Notes: generated by a model not told the origin, from the letters alone. A stretch of DNA of 64,000 nucleotides from WHSW01 sp963851045 (GCA_963851045.1 CAWKNC010000002.1:1674001-1738000); one strand, 5' to 3'. Shown: positions 1 to 10,347, numbered from the stretch's first letter. Made by a program: numbers and translations.

Positions 1-604
1 CGACAAAACCCTCCTCGTCGAGGAAGCGACGCGTCGCCGCGATCGCGGCTCCGCGCTTGCGAAACAGGTCGCGCGTATCGGGGTTTGCGATCAGATCGAT
101 CTCGCGATGGCGAAAGCGCAGCTCCGTGTCCTTGACGCCATGGAACTTGTCGGGCGGCGGCCGCAGGCTCTTGGCAAGCAGCGTCCAGCCGGTCGCCCCC
201 ACGGAGAGTTCGCCCCGGCGGGTCTTCATCGCGACGCCGTCGATTCCGACAATGTCTCCGAGATCAAGCTTGAGAAGCCCCTCGAACCGCTCCTCGCCGA
301 GCGCGTCGATTCGTGCGAGTACCTGGATCCTGCCGCTCGCGTCAACGAGGTCGAGAAATGCAGCCTTACCCTGCCCGCGGCGAGCGGCCAGCCGGCCGGC
401 GACGCGATAGGTGGTCTCGGTCTCCTCCCCATCCGGGAGGTCCGCGTGGGCCGCGCGCACGGTGGCGATCTCGACGCGCCCGTCGAAGTCATGCGGGAAC
501 GGCTCCACCCCGGCCTCCCGCAGCCGCTCGAGCTTCTCGCGGCGCTCCGCCAGGACGTGGGGCTCTGACCGCTCCTCCGCTGCCTCGTCTTCAGGCTCTG
601 CCAT
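1..604 (-). CDS. lysS: Lysyl-tRNA synthetase, class II (N-terminal part, truncated by window edge)
   Basis: The first 201 codons are present and the gene runs off the left edge; full class II LysRS is about 500 residues. It charges tRNA-Lys in the cytoplasm. After an acidic N-terminus the frame shows the anticodon-binding OB-fold with the family string GRLAARRGQGKAAFLDL (residues about 70-86). Near residue 172 it has FRHREIDLIANPD, which matches the family's YRxRYLDLI motif at the entry to the catalytic domain. The start is ATG at 604. The open frame and both family motifs make the call firm; the catalytic core lies outside the window. Confidence 0.9.
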   Translation of the reverse strand, partial: MAEPEDEAAEERSEPHVLAERREKLERLREAGVEPFPHDFDGRVEIATVRAAHADLPDGEETETTYRVAGRLAARRGQGKAAFLDLVDASGRIQVLARIDALGEERFEGLLKLDLGDIVGIDGVAMKTRRGELSVGATGWTLLAKSLRPPPDKFHGVKDTELRFRHREIDLIANPDTRDLFRKRGAAIAATRRFLDEEGFV

Positions 605-697
605 CGCGGCGAGCCTACTCAGAGATCAGCGTCGAAGCGGGGATCGGCCGCATCACGAGCGGTGCGGCGCCGCTTCGGCCATCGGCCGCCGCGCTCG

Positions 698-1177
698 CTA
701 GGCCGCTTCGATCTTGGTGATCTTGAACTTCTTCTTCGGTCCGCGGGGTACGTCGATCGTCACCAGGTCGCCGCGCTTGTGGCCGCTGAGCGCCTTGCCA
801 ATCGGCGACTCGTTGGAGAGCTTGGCCTCGGCCGGATCGGCCTCGGTCGGCCCGACGATCGTGAACTTGCGCGACTCACCGGATTTTTGATCCTTGACGT
901 GAACGCGGACGCCGACGCCGACGGTCTCGGTGTCGATCGCCTTCTGGTCGACGACGTTGGCACGCCGCATGCGCTCCTCCAGCTGAGCGATGCGCTGCTC
1001 GAGCAGGGCCTGCTCGTTCTTGGCGTCGTCGTACTCGGAGTTCTCGGTGATGTCGCCAAACTCGCGGGCTTCCTTGATCCGGACCGCGACCTCGCGCCGC
1101 TTGACGGTCGTGAGATGCTCGATCTCCGCCTTCAGCCGGTCGAGGCCCTCCTTAGTAATAAGAGCTTCCCGCGCCAC
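698..1177 (-). CDS. greA: Transcription elongation factor GreA
   Basis: A 159-residue protein, the normal GreA length. GreA binds the RNA polymerase secondary channel and stimulates cleavage of backtracked transcripts. The N-terminal coiled coil contains the diagnostic string EAREFGDITENSEYDDAK (about residues 35-52), with the acidic D and E at the tip. The C-terminal FKBP-like domain follows, ending GPKKKFKITKIEAA. The frame is open farther upstream, but GTG at 1177 is chosen because it is preceded by AGAGGA at good spacing and gives the family N-terminus VAREALITKEGL. The leader carries hairpins and an upstream promoter-like site, annotated separately. Confidence 0.95.
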   Translation of the reverse strand: MAREALITKEGLDRLKAEIEHLTTVKRREVAVRIKEAREFGDITENSEYDDAKNEQALLEQRIAQLEERMRRANVVDQKAIDTETVGVGVRVHVKDQKSGESRKFTIVGPTEADPAEAKLSNESPIGKALSGHKRGDLVTIDVPRGPKKKFKITKIEAA

Positions 1178-1208
1178 GATCAGTCCTCTTCTTCGTCCTT
1201 TGATGTAA

Positions 1209-1235
1209 CCCGCCTGAACCGAGTGTTCAAGCGGG
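1209..1235 (-). promoter_or_regulatory. Hairpin in the greA 5' leader
   Basis: Arms 1209-1219 and 1225-1235 pair over 11 bp (one G-U on the RNA strand) around a 5-nt loop, about 30 nt upstream of the greA GTG start. A second, weaker GC-rich hairpin lies further upstream near 1254-1277. A T-run does not follow directly, so this looks like leader structure rather than a classical terminator. Confidence 0.45.
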
Positions 1236-1300
1236 GTTCCTGCATGAAAACGCCCGAAACGCGACGCTTTTCGGCGCACGCGGGCCGGGCAGGGCGCGCG

Positions 1301-1328
1301 ATTATAGCGATGCGCCAAGACCTCAAAT
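1301..1328 (-). promoter_or_regulatory. Putative housekeeping promoter for greA
   Basis: On the minus strand a perfect TATAAT occupies 1306-1301. An ATTTGA sequence at 1328-1323 could serve as a weak -35 with a 16-nt spacer. It lies at the 3' end of dus and would give greA a leader of about 115 nt. The perfect -10 is notable in this GC-rich sequence; the -35 is weak. Confidence 0.45.
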
Positions 1329-2327
1329 GGACGTCGAAACCGGCCTTGCAGCCAGTAATTCGGCGATCTCCTCAAGGCCCTCGGCACGCTGGAAGCGATC
1401 GGCCTCGGCGCCCTCGTATCCGAGTTGCGACACATACCACGGGTAGAACTTGCGCAGGTTGCGAGCCGCCCGCTCGGGACCCCAGTGCTCGGCGGCGCGT
1501 TCGATCACCCAGCGCAACTCCTCAACGATCTGATCCGCGTTCGGTGTCGCGTCCGCATTTTCGGTCAGCGCCGCAAAGATCCACGGGTTGCCGAGCGAGC
1601 CACGGGCGATCATCACCGCATCGGCTTTCGACTCGGCGTAGGCACGCCGCGCTCGCTCAGCGGAACGCAGCCCGCCCGAGACGATCACCGGGACCCGCTC
1701 GCCGGCCGCGTCGAGCGTGTCGACCAATTCGCACACCAGCGCGTAGTCGGGTCGGCCGGAGTGGTGTTGAACCGCGGCGCGCGGGTGCAGTGTGATCGCG
1801 GCGACTCCGGCCTCCGCGACGAGGCGACGAGCGAGATCCACGCCCGAGCGTTCGCCCGAGCGCAGCCCCGATCGCAGTTTCACGGTCACCGGGAGGCCGG
1901 AGCCCTCGGCGGCCGCCCTGGCGACGGCGAGCGCCCGATCGGGCTCGTCGAGCAGCGCCGCACCGGCCCCCGTCTTCAACACCTTCTTGACCGGGCAGCC
2001 GAAGTTGAGATCGATCAGGCGCGGACCCGCTGCCGCCGCAACCGCGGCCGCCTCACGCATCACATCCGGATCGCCACCAAAGAGCTGAATCGAGACGGGT
2101 CCCTCGTCGGGGTGAATTCGCAGCATCTCCTCGAGCGTGCGTCGGTTGCGATGGGCGATCGCAAAGCTCGAGACCATCTCTGAGACCGCGAGTCCCGCCC
2201 CGTAGCGATGGGCCTGGAGGCGAACGAACCAATTGCCGATCCCCGCGAGGGGTGCCAGCAGGACGCGGTTTCGCAGCTCGACGTCGGCGATGCGAAAGGG
2301 CTCGGTGAGATCCGGCTGCGAGCTCAC
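1323..2327 (-). CDS. dus: tRNA-dihydrouridine synthase
   Basis: A 334-residue FMN-dependent TIM-barrel enzyme that reduces uridine to dihydrouridine in tRNA D-loops. Family landmarks are LAPLAG near the N-terminus, the catalytic-loop string DLNFGCPVKKV (the Cys is the proton donor), VTVKLRSGL, ITLHPRAAVQHHSG and VIVSGGL. GTG at 2327 is preferred over longer starts. It overlaps the coaX stop by the GTGA arrangement, which implies translational coupling, and it yields a normal length. It is transcribed with coaX just upstream. Confidence 0.92.
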   Translation of the reverse strand: MSSQPDLTEPFRIADVELRNRVLLAPLAGIGNWFVRLQAHRYGAGLAVSEMVSSFAIAHRNRRTLEEMLRIHPDEGPVSIQLFGGDPDVMREAAAVAAAAGPRLIDLNFGCPVKKVLKTGAGAALLDEPDRALAVARAAAEGSGLPVTVKLRSGLRSGERSGVDLARRLVAEAGVAAITLHPRAAVQHHSGRPDYALVCELVDTLDAAGERVPVIVSGGLRSAERARRAYAESKADAVMIARGSLGNPWIFAALTENADATPNADQIVEELRWVIERAAEHWGPERAARNLRKFYPWYVSQLGYEGAEADRFQRAEGLEEIAELLAARPVSTSI

Positions 2328-3091
2328 GTCGAGTTGCGCTCCCAGATCAGACGCAGGCCGGTCAGCGTCAGCAGGTCGTCGATCTCGTCGACCGTCTCGC
2401 AAAACGGCGCGATGGCATGGGCAAGTCCGCCGGTCGCGATGGTGCGGGGAGCGCCGCCGAGCTCACCGACGATCCGTCGCGTGATCCCGTCGATGAGGCC
2501 TGCGAAGCCAAAGATCACGCCCGACTGAATCGCGCCCTTGGTCGACTTGCCGATCGCGGACGCGGGCTCGGCGAGGTCGATACGCGGAATGCGGGCGCCT
2601 CGCTCGGTCAGGGCCGTGAGCGACACCTCCACCCCCGGGGCGATCGCCCCGCCCAGGTACTCGCCATCGTCGGAAACGCAGTCGAAGTTGATCCCGGTTC
2701 CGAAGTCGACGACGACGCAACACGACCCGATCCGGTCGAACGCCGCCACGGAGTTGACGAGGCGATCGGCACCGACCTCGTACGGGTTATCGATGCGAAT
2801 CGCCATTCCCGTCTTGATCCCGGGGCCGATCTGAAGAAAGCCGGCATTGAAGTAGCGCTCGGCCATCCGCTCGTACTCGGTGCCCAACGGCGGAACCACC
2901 GAGGAGACCGCGATCGCGTCGATGGCTCCACGCTCGATACCGCTGAGGGAAAGCAGCCCAGCGATGCGCTCCGCGATCTCGTCACCGGTCGCCCCGGAGA
3001 CCGTTCGAAAGCGCCAGTGCTCGACCAGCTCGGCGTCATCGAACGCGCCGAGATGGGTCTGGGTGTTGCCGATGTCGACGGCGAGCAGCAT
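2324..3091 (-). CDS. coaX: Type III pantothenate kinase
   Basis: A 255-residue kinase for the first step of coenzyme A synthesis (pantothenate to 4'-phosphopantothenate), of the ASKHA fold. The N-terminal phosphate loop is MLLAVDIGNTQTHLG. Further landmarks are GADRLVNSVAAFD, VVDFGTGINFD and the Gly-rich ATGGLAHAI near the end, and the length matches the family. ATG at 3091 is chosen because it starts directly at the conserved DIGNT strand; the frame is open upstream but carries no conserved sequence. No clear Shine-Dalgarno precedes it. Its stop overlaps the dus start. Confidence 0.93.
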   Translation of the reverse strand: MLLAVDIGNTQTHLGAFDDAELVEHWRFRTVSGATGDEIAERIAGLLSLSGIERGAIDAIAVSSVVPPLGTEYERMAERYFNAGFLQIGPGIKTGMAIRIDNPYEVGADRLVNSVAAFDRIGSCCVVVDFGTGINFDCVSDDGEYLGGAIAPGVEVSLTALTERGARIPRIDLAEPASAIGKSTKGAIQSGVIFGFAGLIDGITRRIVGELGGAPRTIATGGLAHAIAPFCETVDEIDDLLTLTGLRLIWERNST

Positions 3092-3166
3092 GAGAGATGA
3101 AGTTATCGAGGCCCGGCGAGGCCGGACGCGAAGGGGAGGATCACGCCGGATGTATGTTGACGGGCG

Positions 3167-3919
3167 ATGACTACACAAGCCAAGCTCTATGTGATTCCTG
3201 CATCCCACCCGTCGCGGACCGCGGCGATGATGCTCGACCGCAAGGACATCGAGTTCAAGCGCGTCGACCTGATGCCGGTGGTCTCGAAGGCCGTCCTGCG
3301 AATAGCCGGCTTCGATGGCAGCACGGTGCCGGCGCTGAAGATCGACGGGCTCAAGGTCCAGGGCTCGCGCGAGATCGCGCGCGAGCTTGATCGAATCCGG
3401 CCCCAGCCACCTCTGTTTCCCTCCGACGCGTCCGCCCGCGCCGAGGTGGAGGTCGCCGAGGCGTGGGGCGACGAGACGCTCCAGGGCGTGGCGCGGCGGA
3501 TCCTCTGGAACGCGCTGCGCCGTGACCGCCGGCCCCTCGCCTCCTACTCGCAAGGCGCCCGGCTCGGCGTGCCGATCGGCCTGGCCGTCAAGACCGGTCA
3601 GCCACTCGTCGCGCTCTCGGCGCGCTTCAACGAGGCGACAGACGACCATGTTCGTGCCGACCTCGCTGCGCTGCCCGGGATGCTCCAGCGAGTCGATGAC
3701 TGGATCGCGGCCGGCGTTCTCGGCGGCGAGGATCTGAACGCCGGCGATCTCCAGGTCGGCACGTCACTGCGACTGCTCATGACGATGGAGGACCTGCGCC
3801 CGGCGCTCGCAGACCGTCCGGCTGGTCGCCTCGCCACGAGGGTGGACCCGGACTACCCCGGCAACACCCCACCGATCCTTCCCGAGGCCTGGCTCACCCC
3901 CCTATCCGCGGTCGAGTGA
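3167..3919 (+). CDS. Glutathione S-transferase-fold family protein
   Basis: 250 residues. The N-terminal 80 residues look like a thioredoxin-fold GST domain: a strand-start KLYVIPASHPSRTAAMML, then the cis-Pro region STVPALKIDGLKVQGSREIAREL (the usual VPxL and ES/GSxxI pattern). An all-helical C-terminal domain follows. The usual catalytic Ser/Tyr/Cys is not obvious. Actinobacteria generally make mycothiol rather than glutathione, so the substrate thiol is unknown. It is the only plus-strand gene in the first 14 kb and stands alone between coaX and folK. Confidence 0.7.
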   Translation: MTTQAKLYVIPASHPSRTAAMMLDRKDIEFKRVDLMPVVSKAVLRIAGFDGSTVPALKIDGLKVQGSREIARELDRIRPQPPLFPSDASARAEVEVAEAWGDETLQGVARRILWNALRRDRRPLASYSQGARLGVPIGLAVKTGQPLVALSARFNEATDDHVRADLAALPGMLQRVDDWIAAGVLGGEDLNAGDLQVGTSLRLLMTMEDLRPALADRPAGRLATRVDPDYPGNTPPILPEAWLTPLSAVE

Positions 3920-3950
3920 CGCACTAGCCACCTCAGAGGTGGCGAACACG

Positions 3951-4448
3951 TCAATCGACGGGGAATGGGGCCACTCGCGCCACCCGCTCGCCTGGACCCA
4001 GGCCCGCGAGCGCCTCGCTGAGGCTGGTGCCATCCGGGAGCGCGAGGTCGGGGTCGAGCTCGAGCAGCGGCACGAGCACGAACCGCCGCCGCGTCACCTC
4101 GCGGTGCGGGAGCGTCAGACGCTCGGTCGACAGCTCCAGATCTCCGAGAAGCAGCAGATCGACGTCCAGGGGTCGCGGCGAGTGGCGGATCGCGGCGAGA
4201 TCCCGCCCGCGCTGAGCTTCGATTTCCTTGCAGATATCGAGCAGCGACTCCGGATCGAGATCGGTCTCGATCTCGATCGCGGCGTTGAGGAAGTCCGGCT
4301 GATCGAGGATCTCGCCGACCGGCTCCGTCTCGTAGATGCTCGACGTGGCAAGGACCTCCACTCCGCGATCGCGGAGCATGCTCACCGCCGCGCCAAGGTG
4401 GGAGCTGCGATCGCCGACGTTCGACCCGAGCCCCACATATCCGCGCAC
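3951..4448 (-). CDS. folK: 2-amino-4-hydroxy-6-hydroxymethyldihydropteridine pyrophosphokinase
   Basis: A 165-residue HPPK that transfers pyrophosphate from ATP to 6-hydroxymethyl-dihydropterin in folate synthesis. It begins with the family start YVGLGSNVGDR and contains SSIYETEPVG, FLNAA and the Mg-binding signature RPLDVDLLLLG. It then has LTLPHREVTRRRFVLVPLLEL. It is the last gene of the folP-folB-folK cluster and starts 2 nt after the folB stop. Confidence 0.95.
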   Translation of the reverse strand: MRGYVGLGSNVGDRSSHLGAAVSMLRDRGVEVLATSSIYETEPVGEILDQPDFLNAAIEIETDLDPESLLDICKEIEAQRGRDLAAIRHSPRPLDVDLLLLGDLELSTERLTLPHREVTRRRFVLVPLLELDPDLALPDGTSLSEALAGLGPGERVARVAPFPVD

Positions 4449-4450
4449 GC

Positions 4451-4882
4451 TCAGGCCTCTTCCTCTTCCGGCTCCTCGGCACCGATTTCCTCGAGACCAC
4501 GCTCACGCACGACCTCCACAGCGACCTCTTCGATTGCGAGCGGGATCGGCGGCTCGGGCTTTGCCGCGCGCACGCGAACGAGATCGGAGCCGAAGCGTTC
4601 CATCAGCCGCTCGGTGATCACGCCGCAAAGGCGCTCGAGTGTTCTGTAACTGCGCTCGGTTGCCGCCAGGGCGACGATGTCGGACACCTCGGCGTAGTCG
4701 ATCGTGTCCTCGATCCGATCGGTGAGGACTGCGTCACAGTCGGGAACGTCGAAGGAGATGTCGAGCACCAGGCGCTGACCGACCTCCTGCTCGGCATCGG
4801 TGACACCGTGATGGGTGTAGATCGAGAGCCCTCGCAACTCGACCTGGACCGACGACTCCGCTGCTTCGTGATGTGCGTGCAT
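4451..4882 (-). CDS. folB: Dihydroneopterin aldolase
   Basis: A 143-residue tunnelling-fold enzyme that converts 7,8-dihydroneopterin to 6-hydroxymethyl-dihydropterin. Landmarks are ELRGLSIYTHHGVTDAE, the QRLVLDI strand, DTIDYAEV and the C-terminal VRAAKPEPPIP, where K is the family's catalytic Lys. The normal domain ends near residue 125. A very acidic tail (GAEEPEEEEA) extends beyond it and is not part of the usual fold. It lies 12 nt downstream of folP. Confidence 0.93.
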   Translation of the reverse strand: MHAHHEAAESSVQVELRGLSIYTHHGVTDAEQEVGQRLVLDISFDVPDCDAVLTDRIEDTIDYAEVSDIVALAATERSYRTLERLCGVITERLMERFGSDLVRVRAAKPEPPIPLAIEEVAVEVVRERGLEEIGAEEPEEEEA

Positions 4883-4894
4883 GCTTCGCTAACG

Positions 4895-5710
4895 CTAGTC
4901 GCTGCGCCACGATGCGCGCCCGAGCAGCACGGCGGCCACATCGAGCGCCTGCCGGGCCTCGACAACGTCGTGGACTCGGAAGACATCGGCGCCGGCCGCC
5001 ATCGCGAGCACGTTCGAGGCAATCGTGCCGCCGATGCGATCACCAACCTCGCGCCCGGTGATCGCACCGAGGAAGCGCTTGCGCGATGTCCCGATCACGA
5101 TCGGCCGCCCAAGCGCTTTGAGTTCGCCGAGGCGCCGAAGCAGCTCAAGGTTGTGCTCGACGGTCTTCCCGAACCCGATTCCGGGGTCGATCCAGATCCG
5201 CTGCTCATCAACGCCTGCGGCAGTCGCGAACTCGATGCGCTCGTACAGAAACGACGCAACCTCGTCGACGACATCCTCATAACGGGGGTCGTCCTGCATC
5301 GTTCGCGGATCGCCGAGCATGTGCATGAGAACGACGGTGCATCCCCGGTCCGCGCATACCGAAGCGATGTCAGGGTCCGCGCGGAAGCCTGTGACGTCAT
5401 TGACTGCCACCGCGCCCGCCGCGAGGGCGGCGCCCGCGACCACCGCCTTCGAGGTATCGACCGAGATCGGAACCCCCTCCGCGACCAATCCGGCTATGAC
5501 CGGCGCGACCCGCTCGAGCTCGGCGTCCGCCGAAACGGCGGCGGCCCCGGGCCGCGTGGACTCGCCGCCGATATCCAGCAGATCGGCACCCGCCGCAATC
5601 AGCTGGCTGCCGTGATCGATCGCGTTCTCGGCGTCGACGAATAGGCCGCCGTCTGAGAACGAGTCGGGAGTGACGTTGACGATCCCCATCACGCGGGGGG
5701 TTGCACCCAA
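4895..5710 (-). CDS. folP: Dihydropteroate synthase
   Basis: A TIM-barrel enzyme joining p-aminobenzoate to 6-hydroxymethyl-dihydropterin pyrophosphate. Motifs are MGIVNVTPDSFSDGG, DIGGESTRPGA, SVDTSK, NDVTGF, WIDPGIGFGKT and GTSRKRF. The start is uncertain. TTG at 5710 is preferred because it gives a short N-terminus (LGATPRVMGIVNV) and lies just after a perfect hairpin that looks like the terminator of the upstream gene. An ATG-type start at 5788 would give 297 residues, translate through that hairpin and overlap the upstream gene. Usual family length is 265-285; this version is 271. Confidence 0.9.
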   Translation of the reverse strand: MGATPRVMGIVNVTPDSFSDGGLFVDAENAIDHGSQLIAAGADLLDIGGESTRPGAAAVSADAELERVAPVIAGLVAEGVPISVDTSKAVVAGAALAAGAVAVNDVTGFRADPDIASVCADRGCTVVLMHMLGDPRTMQDDPRYEDVVDEVASFLYERIEFATAAGVDEQRIWIDPGIGFGKTVEHNLELLRRLGELKALGRPIVIGTSRKRFLGAITGREVGDRIGGTIASNVLAMAAGADVFRVHDVVEARQALDVAAVLLGRASWRSD

Positions 5711-5714
5711 AGAA

Positions 5715-5745
5715 ATGAGGGGCGGGCCGCTGGCCCGCCCCTCAT
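5715..5745 (-). terminator. Perfect 14-bp hairpin, likely intrinsic terminator
   Basis: Arms 5715-5728 and 5732-5745 are perfectly complementary over 14 bp with a 3-nt loop. On the minus strand the stem is followed by TTTCTTT. It sits 24 nt after the stop of the small secreted-protein gene and immediately before or inside the folP 5' end. It may therefore limit read-through from ftsH into the folate genes. Confidence 0.7.
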
Positions 5746-5769
5746 GAGACGCGTACTTCAGGCTCCGCC

Positions 5770-6132
5770 CTAACCGGTCGTCTTGCACCTACGGGCGGAC
5801 GTCCCGTAGTTGATCTGACCCGTGAAGTGATCAAGCTTGATCACGATCTGCCGGACGCAGACGTACTGCGTACCGCGCTTGACGCTGACGGTCGCAATCT
5901 TGCCGACAGCCTTGTGACGGCTGACGCGATGCAGGCGTCGAACGAACGAATCCTGACATCCGCTCGTCTGCCGACACTCCTTACGCGCGACCTCCTTGGC
6001 GACGTTCGTCGCGGTACGGCGGTCGAGATTGTTCGCCATGGCGACGGTCGCAAAGGCGAGACAGGTCAGCGCGGCGATCGCGGCCAACAGGCCGAACTTG
6101 ATGCTACGAGACCCCCCTGCTGGGTTTCTCAT
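5770..6132 (-). CDS. Small secreted cysteine-containing protein, function unknown
   Basis: 120 residues. ATG at 6132 is chosen because AAAGGA precedes it and because it starts a clean signal peptide: basic MRNPAGGSRSIK, hydrophobic FGLLAAIAALTCLAFATVAMA, cleavage near ANN. The mature part is basic and has four cysteines (CRQTSGC, VC, RRC) that could form two disulfides. I do not recognise a family. It lies between ftsH and folP, where many actinobacteria carry folE, and has its own downstream hairpin. Confidence 0.7.
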   Translation of the reverse strand: MRNPAGGSRSIKFGLLAAIAALTCLAFATVAMANNLDRRTATNVAKEVARKECRQTSGCQDSFVRRLHRVSRHKAVGKIATVSVKRGTQYVCVRQIVIKLDHFTGQINYGTSARRCKTTG

Positions 6133-6213
6133 GCGATGAATCCTTTCGTGCGGACGTATTTGACCAGCATCGCAATCTATCGCGATGCGCGGCGCCCGCG
6201 CAAGCACGGCGTT

Positions 6214-8181
<1,968 letters not shown>

Positions 8182-8283
8182 CTGCCTACTAGCCGCCTCA
8201 CGAAAAGGAAATTTCCCGCCTCAAAACGGGCTCTGGAGCCTGATTCAGCGTACCAGGGGGGGTTGGTGGCCCAAATCGGGCAC

Positions 8284-8811
8284 TTACCCCTGCAACGCCG
8301 CTACATACGGGAGGTTGCGGTAGCGCTGCGCGTGATCAAGCCCGTATCCGATCGCAAACCGGTTCGGGATCTCAAATCCCACGTACTTGATCGGGAGATC
8401 GACCCGGCGGCGCTCAGGTTTTGTCAGAAGCGCGCAGACCTCGAGCGAGCGCGGATCGCGCGCGCCCAGGCTCTTGAGCAGGTAGTGGAGGGTGAGCCCG
8501 GAATCGACAATGTCCTCGATCAGGAGAACGTCGCGGCCCTCAATGGACGCGTCGAGATCCTTGAGGATGCGCACGACCCCCGAGGAATCGGTCGCCGAGC
8601 CATAGCTCGAGACGGCCATGAAGTCGACCTCGCAGGGGACCTGCAGTTCCCGCATGAGGTCGGCGATGAAAAGAACGGCACCCTTGAGGATGCCGATCAT
8701 CACCAGATCCTTGCCCTCGTAGTCGCGGCTGATCTCGACGCCGAGCTCGCGGACCCGGTTCTGCAGATCGTCCGCCTCGACCAGGACATCGCCGATCGCG
8801 GGGTCGTTCAC
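8284..8811 (-). CDS. hpt: Hypoxanthine phosphoribosyltransferase
   Basis: A 175-residue purine-salvage enzyme that makes IMP or GMP from hypoxanthine or guanine and PRPP. Landmarks are GILKGAVLFIADLMREL, the VSSYGSAT region and the PRPP-binding loop LLIEDIVDSGLTLHYLL with adjacent acidic residues. The C-terminal YVGFEIPNRFAIGYGLD is typical of Hpt. The tilS-hpt-ftsH order is conserved in many bacteria and supports the call. Confidence 0.95.
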   Translation of the reverse strand: MNDPAIGDVLVEADDLQNRVRELGVEISRDYEGKDLVMIGILKGAVLFIADLMRELQVPCEVDFMAVSSYGSATDSSGVVRILKDLDASIEGRDVLLIEDIVDSGLTLHYLLKSLGARDPRSLEVCALLTKPERRRVDLPIKYVGFEIPNRFAIGYGLDHAQRYRNLPYVAALQG

Positions 8812-8883
8812 CTTCGGAAAGCTAGAGCGCGAAGAGATTCCAGGCGGTAAGGGCGGCGCGAGGCGAACGCGATCCGCAGCGAT

Positions 8884-8922
8884 TCGACGAGAAGTTCTCG
8901 CTATCCGAGAGGTTCTCGTCGA
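8884..8922. repeat. Inverted repeat between tilS and hpt
   Basis: Arms TCGACGAGAA (8884-8893) and TTCTCGTCGA (8913-8922) are perfect 10-bp complements around 19 nt, which itself contains more TTCTC/GAGAG elements. It lies in the 123-bp tilS-hpt gap. No T-run follows on either strand, so a terminator is not convincing; an RNA structure or protein site is possible. Confidence 0.4.
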
Positions 8923-8934
8923 GGGCCGTGATGC

Positions 8935-10281
8935 TCACACGGGTTTTGCGCTGAGGACCGCAACCTCGTTCGCGCTCGCCTCGAGCCGGAAGTTCTCCGA
9001 CACGGCAACGCCCGCGACCCATGCCACCTCGCCGTTGACGGTGACGATCGGCAGGGTCCCGCGCAGCGAGCGCGGCACGTGGTGGTCGGTGAAGAGGTCT
9101 CCCAGGGTCTTCGTCCCCCGCATCCCAAGCGGGCGAATGCGATCGCCGTCGCGCCAGGTTCGAACCTCAATCGGGCCGTCGAGCGACCCCGCATCGAGCG
9201 TTGCCAGATCCGGGCCGGCGGGCTCGACGGGCGCCGGGTGCAATTCGGCGCGGACCTCCCAGGCGCCAACACGGGCGCGCCCCGGCAGCGCGAGGGCGAC
9301 CGGGTTGGGGGCGGCATCGATCGCGCCTGCGACAAAGCGAACGTGGCCGGATTCGCACAGCGCCACAACGCCACCGCCAAGTTCGACCGCGCCCCCCTCG
9401 GGACGGCTCGCGAGGCGAAGAATCTCGGCAGACCGAGCGCGACCGAGCGCGACTGGCCGGCCGCAGGCCCGTTCGGCGAGGGCACGCAGCGCCTGGCGCT
9501 GCAGTCCTGGTTCCCAGCCGGCGAGCCGCTCGGCCACGACCGACACGGAGCCGGCGTCCGACCCCACGCGGGTCAACTCCTCGAGCACGACGCGATCGAG
9601 CAGCGCCGCATCCTCGGCCAGCTCGGTTCGCGTCTCAGCGATATTGCGCTCGGCGGCGGGGCCGATCTCGCGCAGGACGGGCAGCACCTCGGAGCGAATC
9701 CGGTTGCGCGCGTAGCGCCGCTCGTCGTTCGTCTCGTCGTCTGCAAACGGCAGCCGGGCGGCGATCGCCAACTCGCGGACCTGCTCTCGCTCGAGCCCAA
9801 GAAGCGGACGGACGACGCGGCCGTTGCGAGCCGGAAGCCCGAGCAGAGCGCGCGAGCCAGGCGAGGTCGCGAGTCGGTACAAAAGCGTTTCCGCAACGTC
9901 TGTGCGGGTGTGACCGGTCGCGACCAAGGACGCGTTCGTGCGTGTCCGCAAGCGCTCGGCGGCCTCGTAGCGAAATCCACGGGCCGCGGCCTGGACGTTG
10001 CCGTCCGGGAGCCGGCGCGGCCGCTCGACGTGGAGGTCGATGCGAAGGGCAGCGCAGAGCCGTCGAGCCGTGGCTTCGCCCTCGTTCGCACCGTCACGAA
10101 GGCCGTAGTTGACGTGGGAGGCGTGGACGCGTTCGGGGCCAAGTAGAGCGGAGAGGCCTGCCGCCGCACAGGCGGAATCAGCGCCGCCCGAGACCATCAC
10201 CACGACCTCGTTGCCTGGCTCGATCAGGCCACTCTCAGCTACCGCGTCGGCGAGGCGCGCGAGCGCATTTTGCTTGTCCAC
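8935..10281 (-). CDS. tilS: tRNA(Ile)-lysidine synthetase
   Basis: A 448-residue N-type ATP pyrophosphatase that converts C34 of tRNA-Ile(CAU) to lysidine, so that AUA codons are read as isoleucine. The P-loop is VVMVSGGADSACAAAGL (SGGxDS signature). Next come HVNYGLRDGANEGEATARRLC and VATGHTRTDVAETLLYRL, typical of TilS. The C-terminal TilS-specific domain contains WRDGDRIRPLGMRGTKTLGDLF. The start is GTG at 10281, with no strong Shine-Dalgarno. It lies upstream of hpt and ftsH. Confidence 0.93.
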   Translation of the reverse strand: MDKQNALARLADAVAESGLIEPGNEVVVMVSGGADSACAAAGLSALLGPERVHASHVNYGLRDGANEGEATARRLCAALRIDLHVERPRRLPDGNVQAAARGFRYEAAERLRTRTNASLVATGHTRTDVAETLLYRLATSPGSRALLGLPARNGRVVRPLLGLEREQVRELAIAARLPFADDETNDERRYARNRIRSEVLPVLREIGPAAERNIAETRTELAEDAALLDRVVLEELTRVGSDAGSVSVVAERLAGWEPGLQRQALRALAERACGRPVALGRARSAEILRLASRPEGGAVELGGGVVALCESGHVRFVAGAIDAAPNPVALALPGRARVGAWEVRAELHPAPVEPAGPDLATLDAGSLDGPIEVRTWRDGDRIRPLGMRGTKTLGDLFTDHHVPRSLRGTLPIVTVNGEVAWVAGVAVSENFRLEASANEVAVLSAKPV

Positions 10282-10347
10282 AGAGCGATAGTACGAGCGG
10301 CGCCCCCGGAATCCTGCCGCGGCACCTGGCGCGAGGTCGCCCGGCCG

